DNA from: Bugulina stolonifera
Lineage: Eukaryota > Bryozoa > Gymnolaemata > Cheilostomatida > Bugulidae
DNA: 64,000 bases
NCBI GenBank assembly: GCA_935421135.1
Contig: OW285188.1
Coordinates: forward strand, 3,648,733 to 3,712,732
Reading direction: 5' to 3'
Part shown: piece by piece, positions 12,101 through 23,082 of the stretch
Numbering within the stretch: position 1 is the stretch's first letter
Layout: every line of letters begins with the position of its first letter
Made by a program: the position numbers and the translations under genes
The notes under the pieces: generated by a model
The model's database searches: none
Seen by the model: the letters and a program-made list of their open reading frames with translations, nothing else
Told to the model about the DNA's origin: nothing

Positions 12101-15100
12101 TAGTAATATATATGATTGTATGTACACTGTACCATGTATATGTGTTACAGATAGTAATATATATGATTGTATGTACACTGTACCATGTATATGTGTTACA
12201 GATAGTAATATATATGATTGTATGTACACTGTACCATGTATATGTGTTACAGATAATAAGAAGGTGAAGGGAGACATTAAAAGAGCATCCTCAGACACCA
12301 TCAGACTTCAGAAGAAAACTCGTAAAGGTAAAACCACATACTGTAAGTTGCTGCTCCGCTACTATTAACCCTTTGCTCTACCTTGGTAAGGTAACTTGGT
12401 GCTAGTGATCACAGCACAGCAGTGAGTATAAGTCAGTAAGTATACAGCTGCCTCTCCTCTGCTAACTAAGCCATGGTGACCTAGTAACCCGCTGGTCATT
12501 GCTTCCTCTAAACAGACTGGGAGTTATGGGGTTGGACAGGGCAGTAGTCAAGTGGGCAATGACAGGGAAAGGAATTTACAATCACCCAATCTTCCTTCTA
12601 GTCTAACACTGCTAGATACTCTATAACCATCCTGGTATGATGAGGGGACTCTACAGAGACAGTGTATATGTCCTCCCATCACTACATAGTTCTGTCAATG
12701 ATTTACATGTACTTCCCATTGACTGGGTAATATTCCAGAGTAAATAGTGTCTGGACTCCTAGAAGTTCAGCCTGGGATAATGCATTAGGTTATTCTTTTG
12801 GTATAGATTTACATATTATTATATCATAACATAATAATAATAATTATAATCTAACACAATCTCTGGCTATAGATATAGTGCTGATAATCCGTGCGGGTGG
12901 GGTAGTGGTTGGAGAGGATGGGGGTGATTTGTAGGGACTAGAGCTAATACTCCAGATGACTCTAACAGCTTGTTGTGGTCACTGCTTCCATTTACCTCTA
13001 TAATATTACTATATACTTACCTTGTATACATGTATGTATCTGTGTAGTACAGCCAGTATCTCTACCTGTCTACCTTCTGCTCATGTATATACATGTACAT
13101 GTATATACACATGTACATGTATATACACATGTACATGTATATACACATGTTATGTCACTCCGCTACTCCTTGTCAACACTTGTCCTTCCTGGTGCTGCTT
13201 CTCCCGGTATCCTCCACTTGTACGTACGTACCCCAGCCGCTAGTACATGCACCGATGTTATACTGTTGTACAGTACACTTTGTCTATGCTATAGTATGTA
13301 CTTATTATACTTCCTGTTGGCAGGTAAAGGTGACGCGAGAGAGAAACTCGAGTCAGCCATGATGGGAGTTACGGAGAAGTACTCAGTTCTCGAAGAAGTA
13401 GAGAAATCTTATGTTCGTAAAGCTCTGATAGAAGAGAGGAAACACTATTGTGACTTTATATGCTGCCTACGTCCAGTTGTGGTAAGTCTGTCTGTATGTC
13501 TGTTTGGCAGACTGGCGGGCAGGTGGAGGACTCTCATTTTTACGCAATACATTGCTGCCTTGTCTACAGCCACCCTGTGTATTTTATATGTCGTGTTATT
13601 TAATAAGGACAACTGTTATGGAATAACTGTAGTATCACATTACAGTGTCTCTTTACTCACTAATTACTTACGGATACTTATACAGTAAATTAACTCAAAG
13701 GTTATTTCACATTGAATTTTTGGCATTAGTTAGTCCTGGGTGACTTCACCTGAAAGCGGAGAGACTCTGTCAGTTTTGATTCATAGCACACACATTTAAC
13801 ACTACACATCTGTCACATGTTAGTGTAGACACATTTCCTTCTATGGCTACACAAGTTATGTCAAAGTTGTGCAACTCCTAAAAATCCGGAAACCCTGTGA
13901 ATCACTCAGGTAAAAAGGTTAACTCACTGACATACATGCTGGACTTGATTATATGAGTTTCTAACTGGAAACGTTTGGCCCACACAACAAAGAAGATGCA
14001 TTGTACGCTTTACAAGTAAAACATGTATACAATATACACAACATGTACAACATGTACAATTTGTGCAATGTAGATATCATCTTATTCAATTCTAAATATG
14101 GTTCACCTTTGTATGTTGTACCCTTATTACACCTTTTTACACTGATGTACACGTAGGCCTACTAACAGTAGATTACATGTACAGTACACACATATTACAC
14201 ATATTACATGTACAGTGCACACGTACTACACATGTGACACGTTTTATGACCAACCCTCTCTCTCTGTTGCAGGACTCTGAGATGGCCATGGTCAATGAGA
14301 TTGCCCACCTCCAAGAGATAGTTGACCATCTGTCTGCTCTGGCCGCTGACCCGGACACACTCCCAGAGTCCAGTGAGCAGGTCATCACTGACCTCAAGGG
14401 TACAGCCTGTACATATAGACCCAAGGTAAGGCTATTGTAGTGGTGATACACTAGGGGGTAGTTACCAACCATGCCTGTGGTGCACGTAGTTCTATATACA
14501 GGGGGGATTACTCTAGTAAACATACTACACCAAGCAAACAGTCCCAATGCAATACTGATGCATAGCCTGTAGCGGAACTGTGTGACTGCTTATAGAAATA
14601 TATAATTATTACTTATTTCAATTACAGTCAAAAATATTAAGAGAAAGTTGATATTGATTTACTGATTAGAGCAGGAGTTAGTTTACTCCTACATGTAGTT
14701 TAGCTTTAGTCTAGATATACACAGTACAGTATACAATCAATAGCTTAGCTGCTCTGTATAGTAATGTATCAACTGGTAATGTATATGTATAATCATATAA
14801 TAATAATATTAAATGCAATGTGCATACAGTATTATATACATGTATTATATTATACTCCCTTCCATTGGGGTTTAACTTTTCTTACTACAATTATTTAATT
14901 CAATCTCTACATCGTAATTGTTTGTACATACTATGTGCTGGCTATATCTAATATACTGTTTAGCAACTAGTGTACTATACTGTACTCGCACACTGCTTAT
15001 ATACCTACATGTACATTTCTCTAACTAATGCCATACCACACGCTCTCAGTGACTCAGTGAATAGTATATATGTAAATTCCTTCTCTACTGCCACCCTGGC

Positions 15101-18100
15101 AGTTGTGTCACCATTTACTGTATATACATGTATGCCTTGCTCGCTGATAGATAGCTTATGAGTTATGTATACATTGGCTCTGCTGTATGTCTGTCTGTCT
15201 GTGTGTCTGCCCGTGTGGCTGTGCATGGTGCGTAGCCTCTCTTTAGCTCACTGGCATATTTTCTAGACGCCTCCGGACTCTCCCACCTCAGACAGACACA
15301 GTCTCTCTTCTAGCATGAACTCCTTGGTGAGTGCCCCAGAGAGTGACGGGGCGTCTCAACGCAGCTCCTCACCGGCTAGTAGGCTCCAGGCTCTGAAGGT
15401 AGGCTATGCCTTGCTATTGCTATACTCACCCAATACAATTCTCTGTTCCAATAGCTGCTTGTCAGTTTAGAGTGTGACTTATTCATTATAATTGTGTTAC
15501 CGAGCAAGCATGTGTATTATAGGATTTGTCTTACCTTTGTTTACCATAACTGCAGTGTTTATGAGGCAGTACTGAGTTGGTAGAGCTGCATGCTGTGTGT
15601 TGCTAGTTATTATTGTATGCTTGCGTTTATTTTAGTCATCTAATAATAATGGCTTACTTAGTGTGGCATCCCAGGACTCTGGTTTCACCTCACAAGACGC
15701 TTTATTTGCTAGACAAGTAGTAGGCAGTGCCAGCACCCACAGCAGCCGTAATAACTCTAACAAGGTGTGTGTTAGGTACTTGTTAGGTAATTGTAGACTA
15801 CAGTGTATGTGTGTGCTTGTTATACCTTATCTGGTATATACGACATATGCTTGTATGAGTGTTTCGATCAGTTTTATTACTGATAAGTCAGTAACTTGTT
15901 AACAAGTTGCTGATATATCTGCATTGTAACCCCTTCCCTCAGTCCCCTTACCTGACACTAATAGTAGCATTTGTCTGATTTACTACAACTACATGTATGT
16001 GAGGACCTACCTACATGTACATGTACCATCACAAACAGATATTTTAATATTATAGTAGGGCTATTCTATCATTATATACAACTACAATAGTACAGGTTAT
16101 ATGGCTGTATAATATACAATATGTACATTATGTATACATGTATAATTATTATTGTTATATTATAATCTATACTAATAGCTGTGTAAGCTGTGAAATATAA
16201 ACCTGCATATCATTGGAATTCCAGCAATGTAAACTCTATCTCAAGCGTTTAATGGAACATAAGATATGAACATATCACTCTACACTGTATTATGTACATG
16301 TATATGTGTGTCTATATATAGCACTAGATGTTATACATTCCTCTATCTACTGTATACATATATGTATGCTGGAATATCTTAGAGTAGGAAATACCTGGCC
16401 AGCTAGATGTTCCCAACTAACTATTTACCTGCAGTATGTATATTACCTGCAGTATGTATATTACTTGCAGTGTGTATATTACCTGCAGTGTGTATATTAC
16501 CTGCAGTGTGTATATTACCTGCAGTATGTATATATTACCTGCACTATGTATAATATATTATTATTGTATTGCACTGTGTATAACCACAATACTCTGTGTA
16601 CTTGCTTGTCTGTACTGTGATCATCCCTATGGGAACATGACTGTGATGATTTAAGGAGTTGTCCTTCATGATAATAGTCTAGATAAATATACACTCTTTG
16701 GTTCATATATATGTCATAGTAATGTACGTAATATGATGTAATGGGCAAGTGTAGGGTTGAACCAGATGATGTTTTATTGGGTATTACATTTTATATTACA
16801 TTGTATTATATTATTATGGTATTATATTAATCTATAATATGCATCTGTAACATACCATATCAGTTGAATATTATATGATTACTTCTACTGTACATGTATT
16901 AGGCCAGTCCGTACCGCAGTGTGTATTCACTGCATGTGTATACACAGAATAGGTACGCGTCTATTAGGCTATACATCATGTGATATGGTTAATGTTAACA
17001 GCAGAGAAGTCACGGAAGTCTAGAGGAAGAGAAGAGTGACTCTATGAGTGTATACTCAAGTATCAGTCAGGGCAGCCGAGGCAGTAACGACTTTGATACT
17101 AACAGCCTGCACTCTGGCAGTACAAACTCTATACCTACTGGTAGTGTACAGCCAATACTTAGACATCAGTTGGAGAGAGCTAACACCCTTGGTCCAATGG
17201 GGTCACGCTCTCAGGGACGTCCCCACATCGGTAACGATCCCTTTGATGGTCCTTACTCTAGCAGAACATCAGGTTGGTATACCACTCAGTGTACTACTAG
17301 TGTCATTATATGTGGTAGAAACCATTACTAATCCTCTAGTATTATGTTATATAATTATTATGTATTATTATAATATATACTGACTGTATAAAGTATATAC
17401 ATACATGTACATGTTATGTACAAGTACTGAACAGTATAATACTATTTACTGTTATTTATTAGTTGAATTAGTTTGCAATCAGATTGATTGGTTTTACTTC
17501 CGCATAACCCATAGACATAGTAAAGTACATGCATGATAATATGTACATCTGCTTGATGTAATCCCATATGTCTATGAGCTCCTATCAATCACCATCTACT
17601 GTCAACTGTAGACTGAGATCTTGTTGTGCTTGCAGTTGACATGGGTAGTATGGGACCTCCACCACGCCCCCAGCGTATGAGCAGCATAGATAGCACGAGT
17701 TCCTCAACTAGTTCACAAAGCTTGAGGAGGAACAGCACAAACACCACCAGTAATAGAAGTTCAATGCCTCCGAGAACTCGGGCTAAACCTAAACCTGTAG
17801 CAATGCCCTCCGTTCCTTTCATGGACAGTAAGTATGGAATAGTTACTTCAGTGTCCAACTAGTGTATCATGTGTGCTCATTATATGCATTACTATACTGC
17901 TAAACACTGCCATCGGTGGTACCATGATGTACCATATTGTTTGTGAATTTAAATAATTTAAATTTAGGAAGTCCGTATGACTCAGTACAACATAATTATT
18001 ACGGTATGTACATAGACATACTGTACATATACAGTATCAGTGTAGTACTGTATATACACATCATACTTATATGTATATAGCCGAGCCAATATACATGAAC

Positions 18101-21100
18101 ACCCAAGAGCTGGCTGCTAAGATAGCTGCCCGTAGAAAGGAAGAGGAGGGAGCAAATGTTAAGGCAGCAGACAAAACTGCAATGACGTCTAAACCTCCAA
18201 CCACAAAGGATGAAGAGATCAGAGTGAGTATAGTATCATAAATATACTACGTGTATGATATGTATGCGAGTATGTGTGTAATATACTGTATTTGTATACA
18301 CACTGGGCTAGTGAGATACCATCAGCCTACGGGCAAGGTAGGAAATCCAATATACACATGTAGTTAGCCGACACGAGTGTTTCCTGTTGGTGGGGGCGTG
18401 GCGTGTTATACTGTAGATACATGGAATAGCTCATACACTATTCCCTCTATTAGCACCAGCTTTGAAAAGGGTAACACTTGCTAGGACATACATTGTGTTA
18501 CTGGAAGTAGATTACATGCTTTACTGTAGGCATCACTGTACATGTATAAATACTAGTACTAGTACTAGTACTACATATATATTGTTATTGTGCATCAGTG
18601 TTATTTCTATGTATCTGTGCTTTGTATGTATTTATAGAACCATTGGCCTGCTAACAAAGTTTACAAACAATTTGAAAGTGAATCGGTTTATTTAATTTTT
18701 AAAAATATTTTTACGAGGTCGTCAGGGTGGTGTTACTGTAAACAGCTCTGGTAGCGGAGTACCCATATATACATAGTGCGGGCTCCATGTAGAGGCCCCA
18801 AACCATTCGTCTCTACTGATTCTAGATTCGCACTCAAATATTTTATTAATTTGATGGATAAGTGACAGTATAACATGGACACTGATGGACTGCAGGGTCA
18901 CTCTAAGGTTTGCTCTAATAGCACATGCACTGAGTGGCTGACTGCTCTCTATGCCCTCTCTACATTGATAGCAGTCGGGCCATAGTTACCCCCCCCCCCT
19001 TCTTCTATCCATAAACATGGTCCTAGTTTGACTACTGTATTCGAGTGGGTAAAACCACAGTTGAAGGGCTACTGGAGTTATCTTCTACTACAATGACCAT
19101 GTTTGTGGGCGGAGCTATAGAAAAAGTCATTTTACTTTTCCCTATTAGGCTTACTACTTTATTGCACATTCCATCAGTGTACACAGTGTACTGAGTGTAC
19201 CTAGGTAACACTCATTGTGCATTATATACTAGTTCGAGTAGACGACTCCTAAACAAATCTTAACTCTCTATATTATACATTGTACTGAAGATGTTATATA
19301 CTAATAAGATAATATGGTGTATAGGTGTTGTGTCGTTGTGGTGTAGTATAGTTATTATAATAGCGATTAGGCTCTACTGGTAGATAGTGTTGACCTAGCC
19401 GTATAGGGAACAGTGATGTATACAGACGTTCACAGTTTGGTGCTCCGTTGGTGGTGTGGCACTAAGTAGGGTCTGTTGTGCTAACCACTACTACACATGT
19501 ATCTAACCTATTCACTTGTCATAGCTTATGCCTCCGTAGCTTATTGGTCAACTAATTACAGGAGCCGAGGTGTAGGCGTTATTCAACGGGTAGCAATATT
19601 GCTGCCGCTGTCAAGGAAATGGAGGCGTCAACCTTGGCCCTTCAGAGCCTTACTGACAACGATATCTTGATTAGAAAGGCAAGAGTGGTGGCTGTTGTCA
19701 TGTGCTCCTGTTTATATAGATTGTTTTAGTTAGTTGGCTGACACAGACGGCAGCGTCTATTGTTAGATAGCTTTAGTTACTTATATAGATTACATTAGAA
19801 ATCCTCCCCAGTCTCTGCCGATTTATTTAAATACGCTGCACGTAGAAAGATGATTGCTCTAAGCCAACAATCACAGTATGCTAGAGTAGTATACACTCCA
19901 TTTCTGTATAGTACAGCTGTGAATGGTTTAGACTGCTAGCTCAATCACTTGTACCTGTTATTCGTGTATTCAGTTAATACACAAGTCATTGCACTGTCAT
20001 TGCATGTGCCATGTTACCATATGCACACTTATGTTTTGTTATATTTGTCCCATGCATAAGGGAGTCAGTAAAGCCTACTAAATGGTAGAGTTGTCTTCTC
20101 CCACTCTGTCTATATCCAGAATGACAGTTATTATTATGTTAAATGATTGGGTGTATTATCATTTATAATAACCTGCCTGCCTGCTATCCCTAGGCACAGA
20201 ATGATGCACTGGCAGATGCTATTAAAGAGTTAGAGGCAAGCACAGCCGCACTGAATGACTGTCTGGATGAACCTAATAACAGGCAGTCGGTAGTTAGCTC
20301 TAGCGGTTACGGTACAACTACTAGCAACTCCTCGGCTTCAGAGGAGGTGCAGCTCATCACACATGGTAAGGCTGGCCAATGACTTCTAACACCAATGTTT
20401 AGTGTATACATTATAATCTCTTTGATGAGGTCTATATGTATCAGGTCTTATTCCATGCACACCAACTGCAGCTTAGTATCATTGCTACTTAATAGAGCCT
20501 CCATTATAATACACACACACTCTCCCCCTATCTACTCACCACTAACAGAAGGACTCACGTGTAGTTATGTGTTCATCTCTGCTACCCCTGTGCATATTGT
20601 AGCAAGTGTATTAATATGACCTCTAACCCCTTCGCTTTTCATTAGCACATTTTCAGTATATTAGCACAGTATCAGCGTATAAGCACATACTCCATTTATA
20701 TTAGCACAGCATTGATCTCTTAGGCTATCTATTCTCATAATATTTCATTTGCATGCTGCTTTGCTTTATGTTTAACTTCGCTCAACGGCTGTAATATGTT
20801 GATACTCTACTTTGTACCGCACTGCAGCGTAACCAAAGTCTATTGTATGGTTATTGATAGTGGTGCGAGTGAGGCCTGTGCCCCTTCCACGGCCCAGGCT
20901 CAGCTCCTTCTCGTCCTCGTAGGTAAGGAAGCACCTCAGTGATTGATAAAGTAGTACGGCCTACGCTCACACTACTGTCAGGCTTTGTGGCTGTTATCAA
21001 ACTATCGTACCTGTCTTGTGTAGGAACCGGGTTGGTTACCACTAGCTTCCTGTTAGCCAGCTATACGTGTTGTGGACAGAGTGGGCCTTGTGTAGCGATT

Positions 21101-23082
21101 AGACTGATACCACCACTACTGTAGTTATCTGCCCTTAGTTTCTCAATGTTGGACATTGATTTGCTATTCAGTCTTGACATGATGTTGTGACAGAAGCCTA
21201 CTAGACAGTCGTGGCCTACAGAAATGTAGTACTCTGTTATTTCATTCACTAATTCTGGTTGTTGTAGCTGTTCTAGCCTTGTGTTGTAGTTTTTATTTTG
21301 AGGATATGCGATTCTACTAAGCTTAGTAGTACATAAATTATAGTTTAATGGGATATACCTATCATTTACTCCGTGACTAGTCTTGTCTCCTTGCAATGGT
21401 TACAGTATTGCTGATGAATTCCATGCTTTCTTTTACAGAAACAGTAGATCATCATACAGCCAACTCTAATTCATCTAATCGTACATCAGAAAAAAATTCA
21501 GAACATGACAGATCTCAGCCATTACACGAGCAAACACAACGGACCACACCGCACATATCTCAACAGCAACCACACAGTTATGACAGACATGCCAATGAAC
21601 TGGAGAGGGAAGCAACTGGTATGTACTGGTAGAACTTTAAATTTCTGTATGAAATTTTTCTCATTATGCGATATTGTAATGCTAAACTTACTGGAGGCAA
21701 AATTCTCTCATGGTCTTGCATTGCAGGTGTAGAAGTTACCAACTGGGCTGGCAAGGCAGTGATGAGGCGACACGCAGGTCAGGCAAAGCCACCGCCTCCT
21801 GTAAGACGGTCTTCCTCCGTAACATCCAGTATCAATGGTCCAGCAGACCGACCCCAAAGCCAAAGGTCATCTAAACCTCCTGTACTCAGTCCTAAACCGA
21901 AGATGTCCTCCGTCGTGGAAGGGAGAAATAGTAGCCGTACCAGCACTTCCAGTGTAACCAGTGAATCATTTCCTTCCCCTCCCCCACCTATTCCAGTACA
22001 TCAGGATGACGAAGGTGAGGCTAGCTCTGTCCGGGCTACTCAGATAACAGGAATTGCAACTAGCATAATATGTAGTTTGTTCTCAAATATTTACTCTCCC
22101 TATATAAACCAACATGGAATTGTGAATGTGGTTTTCTTCTGGGTTCTGGAAGGACCCTTCCCTCTCTTCATTATGCTGACCAAGGTTGTCTGCCCTTGCT
22201 AACACCACCAATTACGCGTGGCCTCTTAGCTCTAAGCACAGACAGACAATGTAGGTATAGCCTGTGTACTATTATACTCTTATCCTGTTTGTTTCAGATC
22301 CGTATGCTGTGCCAATGCTATGTCACCCAATAGATATGTCGGGGTTGCCTCCCCCACCTGAGGAGTTTGGCCTTGACATGAGTATGAACATGGACAGTCG
22401 AGTTTCATTCAATATAAACGATCTTCCGCCACCTCTACCAGACTCTCCGGCACCCGCATATCTCACCAGTCAGGTCTTATGTCCACCGCACCCTGTCGCC
22501 AGTGCACACCACCCAGTAGCCAGTGCACACCACCCTGTAGCCAGTGCACACCACCCTGTAACCAGTGCACACCACCCTGTAACCAGTGCACACCACCCAG
22601 TAGCCAGTGCACACCACCCTGTAGCCAGTGCACACCACCCAGTAGCCAGTGCACACCAACAGACTACACTAACTCACTGCCCACCTCCAGCCCAACACTC
22701 TACAGCAGATCAACAAGTGCAGAATGTCACCTTGACCCAATCTAACAATACAAATAACTCGGCTCCTTGGCAACATGCAGCAGCCAAGTCTCCAAGATCC
22801 AACTCTAAAGGGTCAGTACCACCGCCCACCTTAGCCAAAAAAGCAGGTAAACTGAACACTAACTTTCTAGCTCAGTTAAATTCAACTTTGGGTGGACCAG
22901 CTGACAAAGGGGCACCTCCACCACCCTCCGGTAACCGCCCCTCTGCTGCAGCAATTGATAGTTTGAGGAGCAATAGGGCTAAAGACTCGCCTCCCAGAGA
23001 CAATCTCTTATCACAGATACACGGTGGTGTGAAACTCAAGAAGGCTACCAATGTCAATGACAGATCCGCCCCTTCCTTGTGA
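3161..23082 (+). CDS. MTSS1: MTSS1 / MIM-ABBA family I-BAR and WH2 actin-membrane regulator
   Basis: Nineteen coding exons join in phase to 1072 codons: 3161-3235, 3857-3918, 4187-4260, 7001-7085, 10433-10524, 12253-12327, 13324-13481, 14273-14425, 15267-15398, 15636-15764, 17002-17272, 17636-17827, 17968-18003, 18081-18223, 19562-19678, 20194-20365, 21439-21618, 21727-22014, 22298-23082. Residues 1-258 are an IMD/I-BAR domain with family landmarks FLEAFQKVADAA, LTRLCLRHRSIESKMK, QIDKDHAK, SSDTIRLQKKTRKG, RKALIEER and SEQVITDLKG. Then come TPPDSPTS and SQDSGFTSQDA (Ser-rich, as in vertebrate MTSS1), a long Ser/Pro-rich linker with PPPP stretches, a seven-residue repeat (about 875-930), and a C-terminal WH2 (LLSQIHGGVKLKK, then NDRSAP). 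By family, the IMD binds and bends PIP2 membranes and the WH2 binds G-actin. The ATG has A at -3 and G at +4. A 5'UTR exon probably starts at 3003. Oddities: a probable GC donor after exon 15 and decoy acceptors before exon 6. Confidence 0.92.
4261..7000 (+). other. MTSS1 intron 3
   Basis: This intron lies between exons 3 and 4. It is AT-rich, with a 55-bp tandem duplication at 6711-6815 and short ORFs that look like chance. No protein-coding exon with family similarity was recognised. Confidence 0.6.
6711..6815. repeat. 55-bp direct tandem duplication
   Basis: The unit beginning CTCAGCCCCAACCCTCCTGT occurs at 6711 and again at 6766, almost identical over about 50 bases. It is a recent local duplication within MTSS1 intron 3. 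Confidence 0.9.
7086..10432 (+). other. MTSS1 intron 4, the longest intron of the gene
   Basis: About 3.3 kb of AT-rich sequence without recognised exons. Short ORFs here have no family resemblance. Numerous TACATGTA-type palindromes are scattered through it. Transcription factor sites could be present, but none is distinctive. Confidence 0.55.
11640..11835 (-). mobile_element. tRNA-derived SINE, copy 2
   Basis: On the minus strand this reads TAGTGGGGTTAGAGCTCTGG (A box), a degraded B-box region, and TCATTGGTGGTGTTAGGAAG followed by GGCATTCAAG. That is the same order as at 1-150. It lies in MTSS1 intron 5, just upstream of the minisatellite that borders exon 6. Divergence from copy 1 suggests an old insertion. 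Confidence 0.7.
11881..12252 (+). repeat. 51-bp minisatellite ending exactly at the MTSS1 exon 6 acceptor
   Basis: Units of 51 bp are nearly identical and each contains GTGTTACAG followed by ATAGTAATATATATG. Acceptor-like AG sites leave the next base at 11889, 11947, 11998, 12049, 12100, 12151, 12202 and finally 12253, the real exon 6 start. The first interval is 58 bp and the rest are exactly 51. The real acceptor is therefore the last repeat's own acceptor. Reading from any of the sites from 11947 on is open and in phase with exon 6. Confidence 0.95.
12328..13323 (+). other. MTSS1 intron 6
   Basis: About 1 kb. It contains a small three-unit 18-bp minisatellite at 13087-13150 made of ACATGTATATAC-type sequence. 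No exon recognised. Confidence 0.6.
13087..13150. repeat. 18-bp minisatellite, about 3.5 units
   Basis: The unit ACATGTACATGTATATAC repeats about three and a half times in MTSS1 intron 6. It is self-complementary in part (ACATGT, TGTACA), so it can form hairpins. Confidence 0.9.
16432..16545. repeat. 18-bp minisatellite, about 6 units, in MTSS1 intron 10
   Basis: The unit is CAGTATGTATATTACCTG with a CAGTGTG variant. The last unit has two extra bases. Each unit contains TTACCTGCAG, which resembles a 3' splice site, but the array is over 450 bp from exon 11, so use as an acceptor is unlikely. Confidence 0.9.
19562..19678 (+). other. MTSS1: MTSS1 exon 15 with probable GC-AG donor
   Basis: Exon 15 opens after ATTACAG and encodes EPRCRRYSTGSNIAA and on to DILIRK. 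The next exon (20194) is phase 0. At the 3' end the best donor is AAG|GCAAGA, a GC donor that fits the consensus around it. The only nearby phase-0 GT (AGA|GTGGTG, two codons later) has a poor consensus. I chose the GC donor; using the GT one would add two residues. Confidence 0.6.
20861..20922 (+). other. Possible alternative exon in MTSS1 intron 16
   Basis: 62 nt are flanked by GATAG and by a strong donor, TAG|GTAAGG. Continuing from exon 16, the reading gives VRPVPLPRPRLSSFSSS and then a stop at the last codon. The length does not keep frame with exon 17. If used it would make a truncated MTSS1 lacking the WH2. The locally Pro/Arg/Ser-rich, GC-richer sequence resembles the gene's linker exons. 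Only transcripts can decide. Confidence 0.3.
22136..22222 (-). mobile_element. SINE fragment, copy 3
   Basis: The minus strand reads ATTGGTGGTGTTAGCAAGG then CAACCTTGG, matching the tail part of the SINE at 1-150. The tRNA-like head is absent. It is in the short MTSS1 intron 18 (22015-22297). Confidence 0.55.
22298..23082 (+). other. MTSS1: MTSS1 last coding exon, with in-frame minisatellite and WH2
   Basis: It opens after GTTTCAG and encodes 260 residues and the TGA at 23080. At 22488-22653 a 21-bp unit repeats about eight times and encodes HPVASAH with V(A/T) variation. After it come PPPP-rich stretches and the WH2 motif LLSQIHGGVKLKK, then NDRSAP near the end. The NDRSAP tail after WH2 is also found in vertebrate MTSS1 and WIP-family proteins as I recall them. 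Confidence 0.85.
22488..22653 (+). repeat. 21-bp coding minisatellite (HPVASAH)n
   Basis: About eight copies of a unit like CACCCTGTAGCCAGTGCACAC lie inside the coding sequence and keep frame. Variants (GTAGCC, GTAACC, GTCGCC) change only one or two residues. In the other frames the array is also open, which is a trivial consequence of the period being divisible by three. Confidence 0.93.

Larger units (their letters stand above)
3161..14425 (+). other. MTSS1: MTSS1 exons 1-8: I-BAR (IMD) domain block
   Basis: Eight exons (75, 62, 74, 85, 92, 75, 158 and 153 nt) encode residues 1-258, the usual ~250-residue length of an IMD. The introns fall between and inside predicted helices. Exon 5 encodes SLMEELAVPLQEKLEDWKK and exon 6 encodes DNKKVKGDIKRASSDTIRL. 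These correspond to the human MTSS1 segment around PLQEQMEEWKK...KKKSSDTLKLQKK as remembered. Basic residues (KKVKGDIKR, KKTRKGKGDAR) match the lipid-binding face expected of the family. Confidence 0.88.

Noticed and set aside
11876..12301. Minus-strand 141-codon ORF over the 51-bp repeats
   Set aside because: Antisense shadow of the minisatellite next to MTSS1 exon 6.
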